In this document: piece after piece, positions 33,961-43,456 of the stretch
How the letters are laid out: the number at the start of each line of letters is the position of its first letter
Position numbering within the stretch: the first letter of the stretch is position 1
Source of the DNA: Pseudoalteromonas sp. T1lg23B
GTDB taxonomy: Bacteria > Pseudomonadota > Gammaproteobacteria > Enterobacterales > Alteromonadaceae
Assembly (NCBI RefSeq): GCF_002964665.1
Contig: NZ_PQBZ01000042.1
Coordinates: 617,097-681,096, forward strand
Length of the DNA stretch: 64,000 nt
Direction of reading: 5' to 3'
The notes under the pieces: model-generated
Told to the model about the DNA's origin: nothing
Databases searched by the model: none
Seen by the model: only the letters and a program-made list of their open reading frames with translations
Position numbers and translations under genes: made by a program

Positions 33961-35964
33961 TTACAGCGATAAGCTGTTTAATATCTCATCATCAACACGA
34001 TTTGCTAGTGTCACTTTTAGCTTAGGTGTGCGCGCCATTTCACGTTTAATAGCAAAATCAGCTTCTTCGTTACGCGCCCAACTACGACGAGCAATTCCGT
34101 TATTTACATCAAACAACAGCATGGATTTAAGGCGGCCTTCGGCCTCGGGAGTACCATCAAGCAGCATACCAAAGCCACCATTGATCACCTCACCCCAGCC
34201 CACTCCACCACCATTGTGGATTGATACCCATGTTGCACCACGGAAACTGTCACCAATCACATTATGAATCGCCATATCCGCAGTAAAACGACTACCGTCA
34301 TAAATGTTTGACGTTTCACGGAACGGTGAATCAGTACCGCTCACATCATGGTGATCGCGACCAAGCACAACCGGACCAATTTCACCGCGTGCAATGGCAT
34401 CGTTAAATGCTTTAGCGATTTGGGCACGACCTTGGGCGTCAGCGTATAGAATACGTGCTTGCGAGCCGACCACCAGCCTGTTTTGCTTAGCGTCTTTTAT
34501 CCAAGTAATGTTGTCTTGCATCTGCTGCTGAATTTCTTCAGGTGACTCCGCCATGATCTGGTTCAGAACGTCGGCGGCAATCGCATCGGTTTTGTCCAAG
34601 TCTTCAGGTTTGCCTGATGTACATACCCAGCGGAATGGGCCAAAACCATAGTCAAAGCACATAGGACCAAGAATATCTTGGACATACGATGGATATTTAA
34701 AGTCAATGCCATTGTCAGCCATCACATCACCGCCTGCGCGTGATGCTTCAAGCAAGAAGGCATTACCATAGTCAAAGAAATAGGTGCCTTTGTTGGTGTG
34801 CTTATTCACTGCATCGGCATGGCGTTTCAACGTTGCTTGCACTTTCTCTTTGAACACTTCAGGTTCTTCACGAATTAATCGATTTGACTCTTCGTAGCTA
34901 ATATCAACTGGGTAATAGCCGCCTGACCACGGGTTATGCAACGAAGTTTGATCCGAGCCTAAATGCACAAAAATATCTTGTTCGTAGAAGCTTTCCCACA
35001 CATCGACCACGTTGCCAATGTAGGCGATTGAAACCACTTCTTCATTCTGCTGTGCTTCTTTTACACGCTTGATTAGCGCGTCCATGTTGTCGATAAGCTC
35101 ATCAACCCACCCTTGCTGATGACGTTTAGTCGCGGCTTTCGGATTAACTTCCGCGCACACCGTAATACAGTTTGCAATGTTACCCGCTTTGGGTTGAGCA
35201 CCACTCATGCCGCCTAACCCTGCGGTTAGGAAAATCTTACCTTTTGGACTTTCACCCTTGTTCAGTACTTTACGGAACGCATTCATCACGGTGATCGTCG
35301 TGCCATGTACGATGCCCTGTGGACCAATGTACATGAAAGAACCCGCAGTCATTTGCCCGTATTGCGTCACACCTAACGCATTGAATTTTTCCCAATCATC
35401 CGGCTTTGAATAGTTCGGGATCATCATGCCATTGGTGACAACCACGCGTGGCGCTTCTTTTGATGATGGGAATAAACCCATTGGGTGGCCAGAATACATG
35501 TGCAGCGTTTGATCTTCTTCCATTTCGCTCAAATACTTCATCGCCAACAAATATTGTGCCCAGTTTTGGAAAACAGCGCCATTACCACCGTAAGTGATAA
35601 GCTCCTCAGGGTGCTGCGCCACTGCTGGGTCTAAGTTGTTGTCTATCATCAACATGATGGCGGCTGCTTGCTGACATCTTGCTGGATAGTCCGAAATTGA
35701 ACGGGCTTTGAGCTCATAGTTGGGCTTAAAGCGATACATGTAAATACGGCCGAAATCTTTTAGCTCTTGTGCAAATTCCTGTGCCAACTCTTGATGCCAC
35801 TCTTTTGGGAAATAACGCAGGGCATTGCGAATCGCTAGTTGCTTTTCATCTGCTGACAAAATATCTTTGCGCTTTGGTGCGCGGTTAGCATCCGCAGGAT
35901 ACGGCTTCGCAGCAGGTAACTCACTTGGGATCCCTTGCTTTATTTGCTCTTGAAAATTCATCAT
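33961..35964 (-). CDS. hutU: Urocanate hydratase, long form
   Basis: This enzyme of 667 residues converts urocanate to imidazolonepropionate, the second step of histidine degradation, using tightly bound NAD. The NAD-binding stretch GLGGMSGAQPKA and the region HLGSDQTSLHNPWSGGYYPV are typical. At 667 residues it is over 100 longer than the common bacterial enzyme (about 555) and near the size of the animal form, a long type that other gammaproteobacteria share. It follows hutH by 9 bases. The start may be the second Met, where the GGGAG spacing is better. Confidence 0.95.
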   Translation of the reverse strand: MMNFQEQIKQGIPSELPAAKPYPADANRAPKRKDILSADEKQLAIRNALRYFPKEWHQELAQEFAQELKDFGRIYMYRFKPNYELKARSISDYPARCQQAAAIMLMIDNNLDPAVAQHPEELITYGGNGAVFQNWAQYLLAMKYLSEMEEDQTLHMYSGHPMGLFPSSKEAPRVVVTNGMMIPNYSKPDDWEKFNALGVTQYGQMTAGSFMYIGPQGIVHGTTITVMNAFRKVLNKGESPKGKIFLTAGLGGMSGAQPKAGNIANCITVCAEVNPKAATKRHQQGWVDELIDNMDALIKRVKEAQQNEEVVSIAYIGNVVDVWESFYEQDIFVHLGSDQTSLHNPWSGGYYPVDISYEESNRLIREEPEVFKEKVQATLKRHADAVNKHTNKGTYFFDYGNAFLLEASRAGGDVMADNGIDFKYPSYVQDILGPMCFDYGFGPFRWVCTSGKPEDLDKTDAIAADVLNQIMAESPEEIQQQMQDNITWIKDAKQNRLVVGSQARILYADAQGRAQIAKAFNDAIARGEIGPVVLGRDHHDVSGTDSPFRETSNIYDGSRFTADMAIHNVIGDSFRGATWVSIHNGGGVGWGEVINGGFGMLLDGTPEAEGRLKSMLLFDVNNGIARRSWARNEEADFAIKREMARTPKLKVTLANRVDDEILNSLSL

Positions 35965-35973
35965 GACTCCCTC

Positions 35974-37467
35974 TTAGTTAACTTTAAATGCTTGTGATTT
36001 AACTAATGCTATCATGGCATCAATATCAGGCTTCAACAGCCTGTCTTCTTCTAGCTTGGCTACTTTTTGACGAATGAGCGCGAAGTTTTCTTCGATGATA
36101 TCTGAGCATTGATTAGGTCGTCTAAACTCAATAGCCTGCGCTGCATACATCAACTCAATAGCTATGATCTTTTCTAAGTTGCCAAGAATTTGATTAAGCT
36201 TTCTACCTGAAATACTACCCATAGATACGTGATCTTCTTGGCCCATAGAGGTCGGTACACTGTCCGCTGATGGCGGGAAGCATAGCGATTTGTTTTCAGT
36301 CACCAGCGCTGCTGTCGTGTATTGTGGGATCATCATGCCTGAGTTTAAGCCGCCCGATGAGGTCAGTAATCTGGGTAAGCCATGTAGACCTTCCAGTAGC
36401 AAGTAACAGCGTCTATCGGCAATGTTGCCTAGTTCCGCCGCCGCAATAGAGGCGTAATCCAGCACCATAGCCAAAGGCTGACCATGGAATCCACCACCAG
36501 AAATTGCCTCTTCACTGCTAATCACAATAGGATTGTCAGTCACTGAGTTCATTTCTATTTCAGCCAACTCTTTGAGGTGGTTATATGCGTTACGTGACGC
36601 ACCGTGCACTTGTGGAATACAACGCAATGAATATGGGTCTTGAACGCGATCACAGTCGGTATGTGCTGCCATATTTTGCGAATCTTTGAAGAAACGTCTC
36701 ATCCGTGCAGCCACTTCGATATTGCCAGCAAATGCTCTGATCTGATGAAGCTCTTCTCTAAATGGAGACTGACTCCCTTGCATCCCCTCAATACTCATGG
36801 CGCCTGCCAAATCGGCCAAGTCGAGCAAATAACGCATTTTGGTCAGTGCTGTAATAGCATGGGACAAAATAAACTGTGTCCCGTTGATCAGTGCTAAACC
36901 TTCTTTAGCATGTAATTCTAGTGGCTCTAAGCCATGCTCTTTGAGTGCTTGCGCCGCTGGGATGGTGTTATCGCCATGCCAAAACTCACCTTCTCCAATC
37001 AAAGGTAAGAATAAATGTGAAAGTGGCGCGAGATCGCCAGAAGCCCCCACCGAGCCTTGCTCAGGCACAACAGGAATAAGGTCAAGTTCGATAAACGCCA
37101 ACATACGCTCAACCACTTCTAAGCGAATGCCCGAGTAGCCCTGACTCAAGGCGTGTACCTTAGTGATCAACATCAATTTAGAAATCGGCTTGGCGATTGG
37201 CTCACCCACACCAACAGCATGAGTGATCAGCAGGTTTTTTTGTAGTAAGTGCGTTTCTGCTGGCGAAATTTGCGTATCACACAAAGGGCCAAAGCCTGTG
37301 TTAATGCCGTATATGGCTTTGTCTGAGTTCGCCATGATATCGACATTCTGTCGGCTAGTGTTTATTTTATCTAGCGCTTGCTGGCAAAGTTCAGCTTTAA
37401 TACTGCCATCGGCAATCCCATTTACGATATCAAGATTTAGCTGGTCAACACCATATCTAAACGTCAT
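35974..37467 (-). CDS. hutH: Histidine ammonia-lyase
   Basis: This enzyme of 497 residues deaminates L-histidine to urocanate. The self-made MIO electrophile comes from Ala142-Ser143-Gly144 in GSVGASGDLAPLSH. Other family blocks are visible (YGINTGFGPL, QDPYSLRCIPQVHGASR, SMGQEDHVSM). It is first in the hutH-hutU operon, with AGGAGA before the ATG. A LysR-type gene diverges from it. The later pathway genes hutI and hutG are not in the window. Confidence 0.97.
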   Translation of the reverse strand: MTFRYGVDQLNLDIVNGIADGSIKAELCQQALDKINTSRQNVDIMANSDKAIYGINTGFGPLCDTQISPAETHLLQKNLLITHAVGVGEPIAKPISKLMLITKVHALSQGYSGIRLEVVERMLAFIELDLIPVVPEQGSVGASGDLAPLSHLFLPLIGEGEFWHGDNTIPAAQALKEHGLEPLELHAKEGLALINGTQFILSHAITALTKMRYLLDLADLAGAMSIEGMQGSQSPFREELHQIRAFAGNIEVAARMRRFFKDSQNMAAHTDCDRVQDPYSLRCIPQVHGASRNAYNHLKELAEIEMNSVTDNPIVISSEEAISGGGFHGQPLAMVLDYASIAAAELGNIADRRCYLLLEGLHGLPRLLTSSGGLNSGMMIPQYTTAALVTENKSLCFPPSADSVPTSMGQEDHVSMGSISGRKLNQILGNLEKIIAIELMYAAQAIEFRRPNQCSDIIEENFALIRQKVAKLEEDRLLKPDIDAMIALVKSQAFKVN

Positions 37468-37615
37468 CTTTCTCTCCTAAGCGTTTGTCTTTTCAGAGCA
37501 ACTGAGTGCTTCAATGGCCTAATGCTAACTTGCCGATGATGTTTTATAAATGCATAATAATCGTAATTCATTCCGATTTTATCGAACAAAGATAGAGACA
37601 AATAAGGCGCACAAG

Positions 37616-38514
37616 ATGCAGGTTCATGACGTTGATTTAAGGTTACTAAGGATCTTTGTTGCCATTGTTGAATGTGGCGGCTTATCCGCCGCTGAGTCAC
37701 GCCTCAATATTGGTCGCTCTACCATCAGCTCTCATCTGTCTGATTTGGAAGTCAGGCTTGGTATTAAGCTGTGTAAACGCGGTAGAAGTGGGTTTGAATT
37801 GACCGAACCTGGGCGCATTACCTACCAAGCCTCTTTGGAACTCCTACAACAATGCGAAGCGTTTGCGACCACCGTGGCAAGCTCCAAAGATCAGCTTTCT
37901 GGCCGTGTAACAATCGCTGTCATTGATACCATGGTCAGCGATCCGCGTTGTGGCGTCGCCAGTGCCATTTCAGCCTTAAAAGCAAAGAGCAACAATATTC
38001 AGTTTGATATTAATGTATGTGAAGCACGGGAGGTAGAAACGTCCGTCGTAAACGGCCGTTCGCTGGTTGGATTGGGTGTAAGTAGCACCATTTACGTGGT
38101 TTGGACTATTTCCCTTTACATAACGAAACCAACTATTTGTATTGTGGTGTCGCCCATCCACTTTTTGATTGCGACCCTGCACAAATCGACAAGTTGCTGC
38201 AAGATGCGGAAGTTATCACCAGCAACTATATGCGCGACAAAGAAACACGCAACGATGGGCTGAACTATCAAAACAGCGCCATCGCTTATCACGATGAGGG
38301 GATCGCTCACTTAATTTTGTCCGGCGCGTTTATTGGTTATTTACCCGAACATTATGCCAATTTTTGGGTAGACAAGGGGTTGTTTAAGCCCATTCGGCCA
38401 GACAAATATTGTTATCAAATCCCCGTGGTGCTGATTTCTTCCAAAAGCAATAGCGCATCGCCACTGGCTAATGCGCTCATAGAAGAAATCAAACGTTGTC
38501 ACTCTATTACATAA
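37616..38514 (+). pseudogene. LysR-family regulator, frameshifted
   Basis: Two frames join into one LysR protein of 299 residues. The first (from ATG 37616) has the helix-turn-helix (LRIFVAIVECGGLSAAESRLNIGRSTISSHLSDLE) and the start of the effector domain to VGLGVS. The second carries HHLRGLDYFPLHNETNYLYCG to the C-terminus. The break is at about 38085-38086, where one base is missing and no homopolymer is present. The intact gene would be the likely regulator of the divergent hutHU operon. The last 8 bases overlap the convergent gene downstream. A sequencing error is possible. Confidence 0.8.
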
Positions 38515-39268
38515 ACACAGCGATTAGGCTCGCCCATTGTTGCTCAAGCTGGGCAAAGCTCTTACCGGTCACCGCACTAATATCTTCACCTCGATATATT
38601 TTCAAATAGGCATCCAAACCATAATTTTCAATTAAATACTGAGTAAATGCGCCTTCTTGTAAATATGCCAACTGACGGGCTACGCCCGATTTCGCAGCGT
38701 TTCTGGTACGCTCCGCATCGGTAAGTGGAATTAACCCTCCGTGTTCTTGTGACTTTTGCGCAACCATACGGTAAAGATCCGTACCAAAGTCTGGGTATTC
38801 GGGTGATTCACCAAATCTGTGCTGCAAGAATACCGCTAAGCCATCATCGTAGAAGCGATCTTCTCTGTTATGCTTTAGTTTCTTACGATAAGCGCTAACG
38901 GCATAAACATGGGTGAGCTCATGAACAATCGCCATACCGCTCTTTTCTTGTTCATTTTGTGAGAATGCTTTAAGCACACGACTTTGTGGAATATGAATCG
39001 TATTCCAATCTTGATAAGGGATACGATGCTGCTTTGAGATATAGACAGTCAACTTCTCTTTGATTGGTGTACCTTGATACTCTTTAGATTGTTTTAAGTA
39101 GGCCAATATCACCTGACGATTATCGCTAACGCGCTGTGCCAACTCCCCCACTATACTTTTGGGCACATCCTCATCGTATTCAATATCGAAATTATCGGTT
39201 TGATAGGTTGCTGCTAAACCAGCGAAAGAGTACAAACCTGCGATCAGTAGCAGGGATTGTTTGAACAT
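38507..39268 (-). CDS. Secreted HExxH zincin-like protein
   Basis: This exported protein of 253 residues has a signal peptide (cleavage near GLAA) and the zinc motif HELTH (His116, Glu117, His120) in VHELTHVYA. A segment RFYDDGLAVFLQHRFG about 20 residues later matches the gluzincin helix that normally reads EG(L/I)A with a metal-binding Glu; here the position is Asp (DDG), so the third ligand is altered or atypical. It may be a peptidase or a non-catalytic relative. It is convergent with the broken LysR gene. Confidence 0.7.
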   Translation of the reverse strand: MFKQSLLLIAGLYSFAGLAATYQTDNFDIEYDEDVPKSIVGELAQRVSDNRQVILAYLKQSKEYQGTPIKEKLTVYISKQHRIPYQDWNTIHIPQSRVLKAFSQNEQEKSGMAIVHELTHVYAVSAYRKKLKHNREDRFYDDGLAVFLQHRFGESPEYPDFGTDLYRMVAQKSQEHGGLIPLTDAERTRNAAKSGVARQLAYLQEGAFTQYLIENYGLDAYLKIYRGEDISAVTGKSFAQLEQQWASLIAVFM

Positions 39269-39512
39269 ATCTGTTTATCCTTGTTCTTTATGTATTTTTT
39301 GGTACAAAAATGTTGAGCAACGCGATAAGGCCAACACATCATTTGTTCCATTTTTAGTTACATCATACCAGTGCGCTCGATAAATTGTCCAACTAATCAG
39401 CCCTTGCTATGCCTATTGCAATTATTCTATCGTTGCACAACCTATGGCTCGTAAAAGGCATAATCTTAACTAAACTGAATAAAGTGGTCGCTTGCAATGA
39501 GCAGTACAGTCA

Positions 39513-41543
39513 ATGAAAAAGTGTGGGTTGTTGATTCTTTTTGTCGCCTTGTTAACTCAAAGCTCAGTGTTTGCCAAGCTCCCCGATGACACATTTACCC
39601 AGTTACGTGCGCAAGTCACCGCCGCAGGCCAAACGTCACCGTCAGCAGGCATCGCGAAAATTGATGAGCTTTTAGTGCTACACAAAGACACGTTAGCCAA
39701 AGCACAAACCATTCGCTTGTTGTATATCAAATCTTGGTATCAAATCAATTCCGATTTTATCGAACAGGCCATGAATACGCTGGCTGAAGCCAGATTGATG
39801 GCCGCAGATATAGACGAACCAGGCATTTTGTATAGCTATTACAGCATTTCCGCCAGTGCATTATCAAATGCAGAGCTCTATGAACTGGCGCTGGAAAACA
39901 ACCTCAAAGCCTACCAAGAAGCGCCCCTACTCAATCGTTCTGAATTTATCAGCCAAACGGAAAATAATATTGGCCATATTTATTTGAAATTGGGACTTTT
40001 GGACGAAGCTGAGCACTATTTCCAGCGCTTTTACGACTTCGCCTTGGCACAAGACTTGATACCACAACAAGGCACTGGTTTGAACAACTTAGGGGAAGTT
40101 GCTTTGTTAAAAGGTGAGATAGACAAAGCGCATACGTTTCACCAGCAAGCACTTGCTATTCGCCAAGCCAACGGGCTTGCCTACCATGAAGCTTGGTCAC
40201 AATTTAATCTAGGTCGAGTCTACGCCGCCAAGCAGGAAGTTGATTTAGCTGAGCACTATCTTCAGCAAGCCATTGAAAGCTGGGAAGACAAACATGCCGC
40301 CTCTAAAACCCTTCAAGCTAAGCTTGAACTGGCAAAAATTTATTCCAATGAGCAACGTTATGACGAAGCGATGCGCTTACTTGAAGATGTCATCACATTA
40401 GGACATGAGCATCGACAGCTTACCTCGTTACTAACCGCATTGAAAATGCACAGCGAACACCTAAAACAAAAGGGTGATTTAAAAGCTGCTTTGGCCGCTC
40501 AGGAGCAATATAACCAAGTATCTGATCAGTTTGTTAAAAAACAAGCCGCCGTTGGTTTAGCTTACATGGTGTCTCAAACCGAGTTACAAACCAAAGAGAT
40601 GGAACTCAAACAGCTTGAGCAAACCCATCAAGTGACGGTGGCCATGGCCGAAGCTGACCGCCAACTCGGTTGGTTTATACTCTCCAGCGCGGTGCTGATC
40701 ATTGTCATCACCTGGTACTTTATGTACCGACTCAACAACAAAAAGCGCCAGTTGCAGACCCTACTCACACAACTAGAACGCACTCAAGAGAAACTGGTAG
40801 AGTCTGAAAAAATGCGCGCCATGACCACGTTAGTATCTGGCATGGCCCATCAGCTAAACACACCGCTTGGTTTGGTTATAACAGCAGATTCAACACTGCA
40901 ATCATTGGTAGAGAAATTGGCTGACAGTTTTAGTGACAAAACACTCACTCAAAAACAACTCGCCCATTTCATTAATGAGTCCACAGAGTTACTGGCATTA
41001 AGTCAGAAAAACAGCGAAAAAGCTGCGAACATGGTGCAAAGATTTAAAATGATGTCCGCCAAGCTTCACATGAGTGAATGTTCCACTTTTCTCTTATTAA
41101 GCTTTTTAAAAGAAAATATTCATCGACTGGCTGAATCACACGATCAGACAATCAGCTTTAATTTGTCGGGCGAAGATATCCAAGTCACCAACTATGCACC
41201 GGTTTTATTAAAAGTGATTACTCAACTTATCGAAAATTCAATAAAACATGGTTTTGTGCAAACACCCGACCCTCAGGTTGATATCACCATCTCGCGTGAC
41301 TGCGACGAAGTGATCATACATTACAAAGACAACGGTTCCGGTATTCCAGTAGACAAGCATAAACAGGTATTCAACCCTTTTTACACCACCCGCTTGGGTG
41401 AAGGAAACTTGGGGTTAGGTCTCAATATTATCTATAACTCAGTTGTTCACATTATGAATGGTCAGGTGGAATGTGTGGAAGATGCACAAGGTGCGCACTT
41501 TGTGATTCGTTTCCCTCAAAGAGTGCTCAATTCTGAGTGCTAA
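39513..41543 (+). CDS. TPR-containing sensor histidine kinase
   Basis: This envelope-spanning kinase of 676 residues has a signal peptide, periplasmic tetratricopeptide repeats (about 60-370), one membrane helix (LGWFILSSAVLIIVITWYFM), a coiled coil, a DHp domain with His446 in SGMAHQLNTPLG, and a HATPase_c domain (QLIENSIKHGF, DNGSGIP, GLGLNI). The extracytoplasmic TPR could bind a protein or peptide signal. No response-regulator gene is adjacent, so the partner is encoded elsewhere. The ATG at 39513 gives a clean signal peptide. Confidence 0.88.
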   Translation: MKKCGLLILFVALLTQSSVFAKLPDDTFTQLRAQVTAAGQTSPSAGIAKIDELLVLHKDTLAKAQTIRLLYIKSWYQINSDFIEQAMNTLAEARLMAADIDEPGILYSYYSISASALSNAELYELALENNLKAYQEAPLLNRSEFISQTENNIGHIYLKLGLLDEAEHYFQRFYDFALAQDLIPQQGTGLNNLGEVALLKGEIDKAHTFHQQALAIRQANGLAYHEAWSQFNLGRVYAAKQEVDLAEHYLQQAIESWEDKHAASKTLQAKLELAKIYSNEQRYDEAMRLLEDVITLGHEHRQLTSLLTALKMHSEHLKQKGDLKAALAAQEQYNQVSDQFVKKQAAVGLAYMVSQTELQTKEMELKQLEQTHQVTVAMAEADRQLGWFILSSAVLIIVITWYFMYRLNNKKRQLQTLLTQLERTQEKLVESEKMRAMTTLVSGMAHQLNTPLGLVITADSTLQSLVEKLADSFSDKTLTQKQLAHFINESTELLALSQKNSEKAANMVQRFKMMSAKLHMSECSTFLLLSFLKENIHRLAESHDQTISFNLSGEDIQVTNYAPVLLKVITQLIENSIKHGFVQTPDPQVDITISRDCDEVIIHYKDNGSGIPVDKHKQVFNPFYTTRLGEGNLGLGLNIIYNSVVHIMNGQVECVEDAQGAHFVIRFPQRVLNSEC

Positions 41544-41594
41544 TTACAACAAAACTCAATGTTCCTATAAACTTAAAAACTTGCTTATAAAGTA

Positions 41595-41639
41595 TAAAAA
41601 AGCACACACAAAAGGCCTCACAGCCCTATGTGCGTGCTT
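41595..41639 (-). terminator. Terminator of secreted-protein gene
   Basis: An 11-bp stem with one mismatch, AAGCACACACA and TGTGCGTGCTT, is flanked by an A-run on the left that becomes a U-run on the minus transcript. It ends the gene at 41684-42034. Confidence 0.7.
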
Positions 41640-41683
41640 AGTTATTATAAGCTAGGAAAGGCTTAAACTTACGGTGATTAAAA

Positions 41684-42034
41684 TTAACATTGTGACTTTA
41701 TGTACTCGACTTCGTCACGTCCAACAACGCCTGTGCCATTAGCTGCGGCATTAAACTTCTCCGAAAAGCACATGGCTCTGCGATTGCTGTATTCACCAAG
41801 CTGTGTACAATCTTGGCCATGCATAGGGTCATACGCTCTGTAACCTTCTCTGGTTCCCCAAAGTACTTTGAAGTTTAAATAACAGCTCTGATACCAATAG
41901 CCTATCAATTCCTGCTTGGTAGAGTCCGCATAATATTCAATACTAATTATGCCTGATGGCGCTGCAAAAGAAGCGGTTGAGGCGACACCTAAAGACAATA
42001 CCGCTGTTTGTAATAGTTTTTTAAAATTAAGCAT
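41684..42034 (-). CDS. Small secreted cysteine-containing protein, DUF6289-like
   Basis: This exported protein of 116 residues has a signal peptide (cleavage after SFAA). The mature part begins with the pattern IEYYADSTKQELIGYW and goes on with SCYLNFKVLWGTREGYRAY. It resembles the DUF6289 group of small secreted proteins with unknown role. Four cysteines in the mature region, including the last residue, could form disulfides. It is monocistronic with its own terminator. Confidence 0.6.
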   Translation of the reverse strand: MLNFKKLLQTAVLSLGVASTASFAAPSGIISIEYYADSTKQELIGYWYQSCYLNFKVLWGTREGYRAYDPMHGQDCTQLGEYSNRRAMCFSEKFNAAANGTGVVGRDEVEYIKSQC

Positions 42035-42356
42035 AAATGAGTTCCTTTATAAATTATTTTTATGAATCGATGATATTCACGATTAATCTCGATAAACCTC
42101 ATATCGTTTGGGTCTATCTACGAAACAAAGTACTCATGACCCATTCTATTCGTCCTATTAAATGTCTATTAATTTCAAGAAATAGAATTTCGATAGATGC
42201 CATTATGCTTAAATACAGCGCAAAGCATTGATTGTAAAACTTATTATTAGGTAACAAGTTATTACGACTCACTCATCTGATGGGGAGTTATGTGAAGACT
42301 TTGCACAATGTGATGAAACACGCGTCGTTATCGTGGGCTTGGATGCTAAATTAAAA
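42035..42356. other. Intergenic stretch, no secure gene
   Basis: About 320 bases lie between two minus-strand units. A plus-strand frame at 42037-42231 starts at the divergent promoter but lacks a convincing ribosome site, so I do not call it a gene. Confidence 0.5.
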
Positions 42357-42391
42357 ACAAAAAAACGCAGAGGATGTTTTAGTCTTCTGCG
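42357..42391 (-). terminator. Terminator of amidohydrolase-aldolase unit
   Basis: The stem CGCAGAGGA with TCTTCTGCG (one mismatch) has a long A-run on its left, which is the U-run on the minus transcript. It lies 38 bases after the threonine aldolase stop. Confidence 0.75.
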
Positions 42392-42429
42392 CTTTTTACT
42401 TTATTTAGTTAACTGTATTAATGTAAGTA

Positions 42430-43443
42430 CTAGCCAAGTAGTTTGGCCATCGCATTAATCAGTGTATCGATATCATCTCGCGTCACATCTTTATGGGTTA
42501 CAAAGCGCATTCCCTGATAACCTGGGGTAATAATAATGCCTTGTTCCTTGAGTGCCGCGCAGACGCTGAAAATATCAATTTTTTCGTCAATATCAACCAA
42601 CACAATGTTGGTATGCACGGGGTAGTTGTCCGTATTAAAACCCGGTAAAGTATTTAACTGATGCGCGAGGTAATGTGCATTGTCGTGATCTTCGGTCAAT
42701 CTACTCACGTTGTTGGTCAATGCATAATATCCAGCAGCAGCGAGAATACCGGCTTGGCGCATGCCACCACCAAGCATTTTGCGTAACCGTCGTGCTTTTT
42801 TAATGAAAGCTTCATCCCCAAGTAGTAATGAGCCAATCGGGGCTCCAAGCCCTTTTGACAAACAGATCGTCATAGAATCAAAATGTTTAGATATCTCTGT
42901 AATGTCCACATTAAGAGCAACCGCTGCGTTGTAGACTCTCGCGCCATCTAAGTGCAAGGCCAATTGATGCTTATTGGTAAAGGCACGCGCTTGCTTTAAG
43001 TATTCAAGGCTTAACACTTTGCCGCCGATGGTGTTTTCTAAGCTTAGCAAGCGAGTTCTAGCAAAGTGACTATCATCTGGTTTGATTGCACTGGCGAGTT
43101 TATCAAAACACAAACTACCATCAGGTTCGTTCTCTATGGGTTGCGGTTGGACTGATCCCAGCACTGCCGCGCCTCCAGCTTCGTAACGATAGTTATGGGC
43201 TTTTTGGCCACACAAATATTCATCGCCGCGTTCGCAGTGACTCAAAATACCCAGTAAATTAGCCTGAGTGCCTGAGCTGACAAATAAACTGGCTGCAAAG
43301 CCGTGTCGCTTAGCTACCCATTGTTCCAATTCATTAACCGTTGGATCGTCACCATAAACGTCATCTCCTACTTGCGCATTACACATTAGCAAACGCATTT
43401 GCTGGCAAGGCTGGGTCACCGTGTCAGAACGAAAGTCTATCAT
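42430..43443 (-). CDS. ltaE: Low-specificity L-threonine aldolase
   Basis: This PLP-dependent aldolase of 337 residues cleaves L-threonine or L-allo-threonine to glycine and acetaldehyde. It begins MIDFRSDTVTQPCQQMR, the typical opening, has VGDDVYGDDPTVNELE, the substrate loop SSGTQANL, LHLDGARVYNA, and the PLP lysine in CLSKGLGAPIGS. The ATG at 43443 was preferred over 43485, which would add 14 poorly matching residues and overlap the previous gene. It lies 13 bases after an amidohydrolase gene and is probably co-transcribed. Confidence 0.93.
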   Translation of the reverse strand: MIDFRSDTVTQPCQQMRLLMCNAQVGDDVYGDDPTVNELEQWVAKRHGFAASLFVSSGTQANLLGILSHCERGDEYLCGQKAHNYRYEAGGAAVLGSVQPQPIENEPDGSLCFDKLASAIKPDDSHFARTRLLSLENTIGGKVLSLEYLKQARAFTNKHQLALHLDGARVYNAAVALNVDITEISKHFDSMTICLSKGLGAPIGSLLLGDEAFIKKARRLRKMLGGGMRQAGILAAAGYYALTNNVSRLTEDHDNAHYLAHQLNTLPGFNTDNYPVHTNIVLVDIDEKIDIFSVCAALKEQGIIITPGYQGMRFVTHKDVTRDDIDTLINAMAKLLG

Positions 43444-43456
43444 GTTTGGATTATCC

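Noticed and set aside
42037..42231. 64-codon plus-strand reading frame
   Set aside because: It lies in the promoter zone of the opposite gene, lacks a ribosome site and has no recognisable features.
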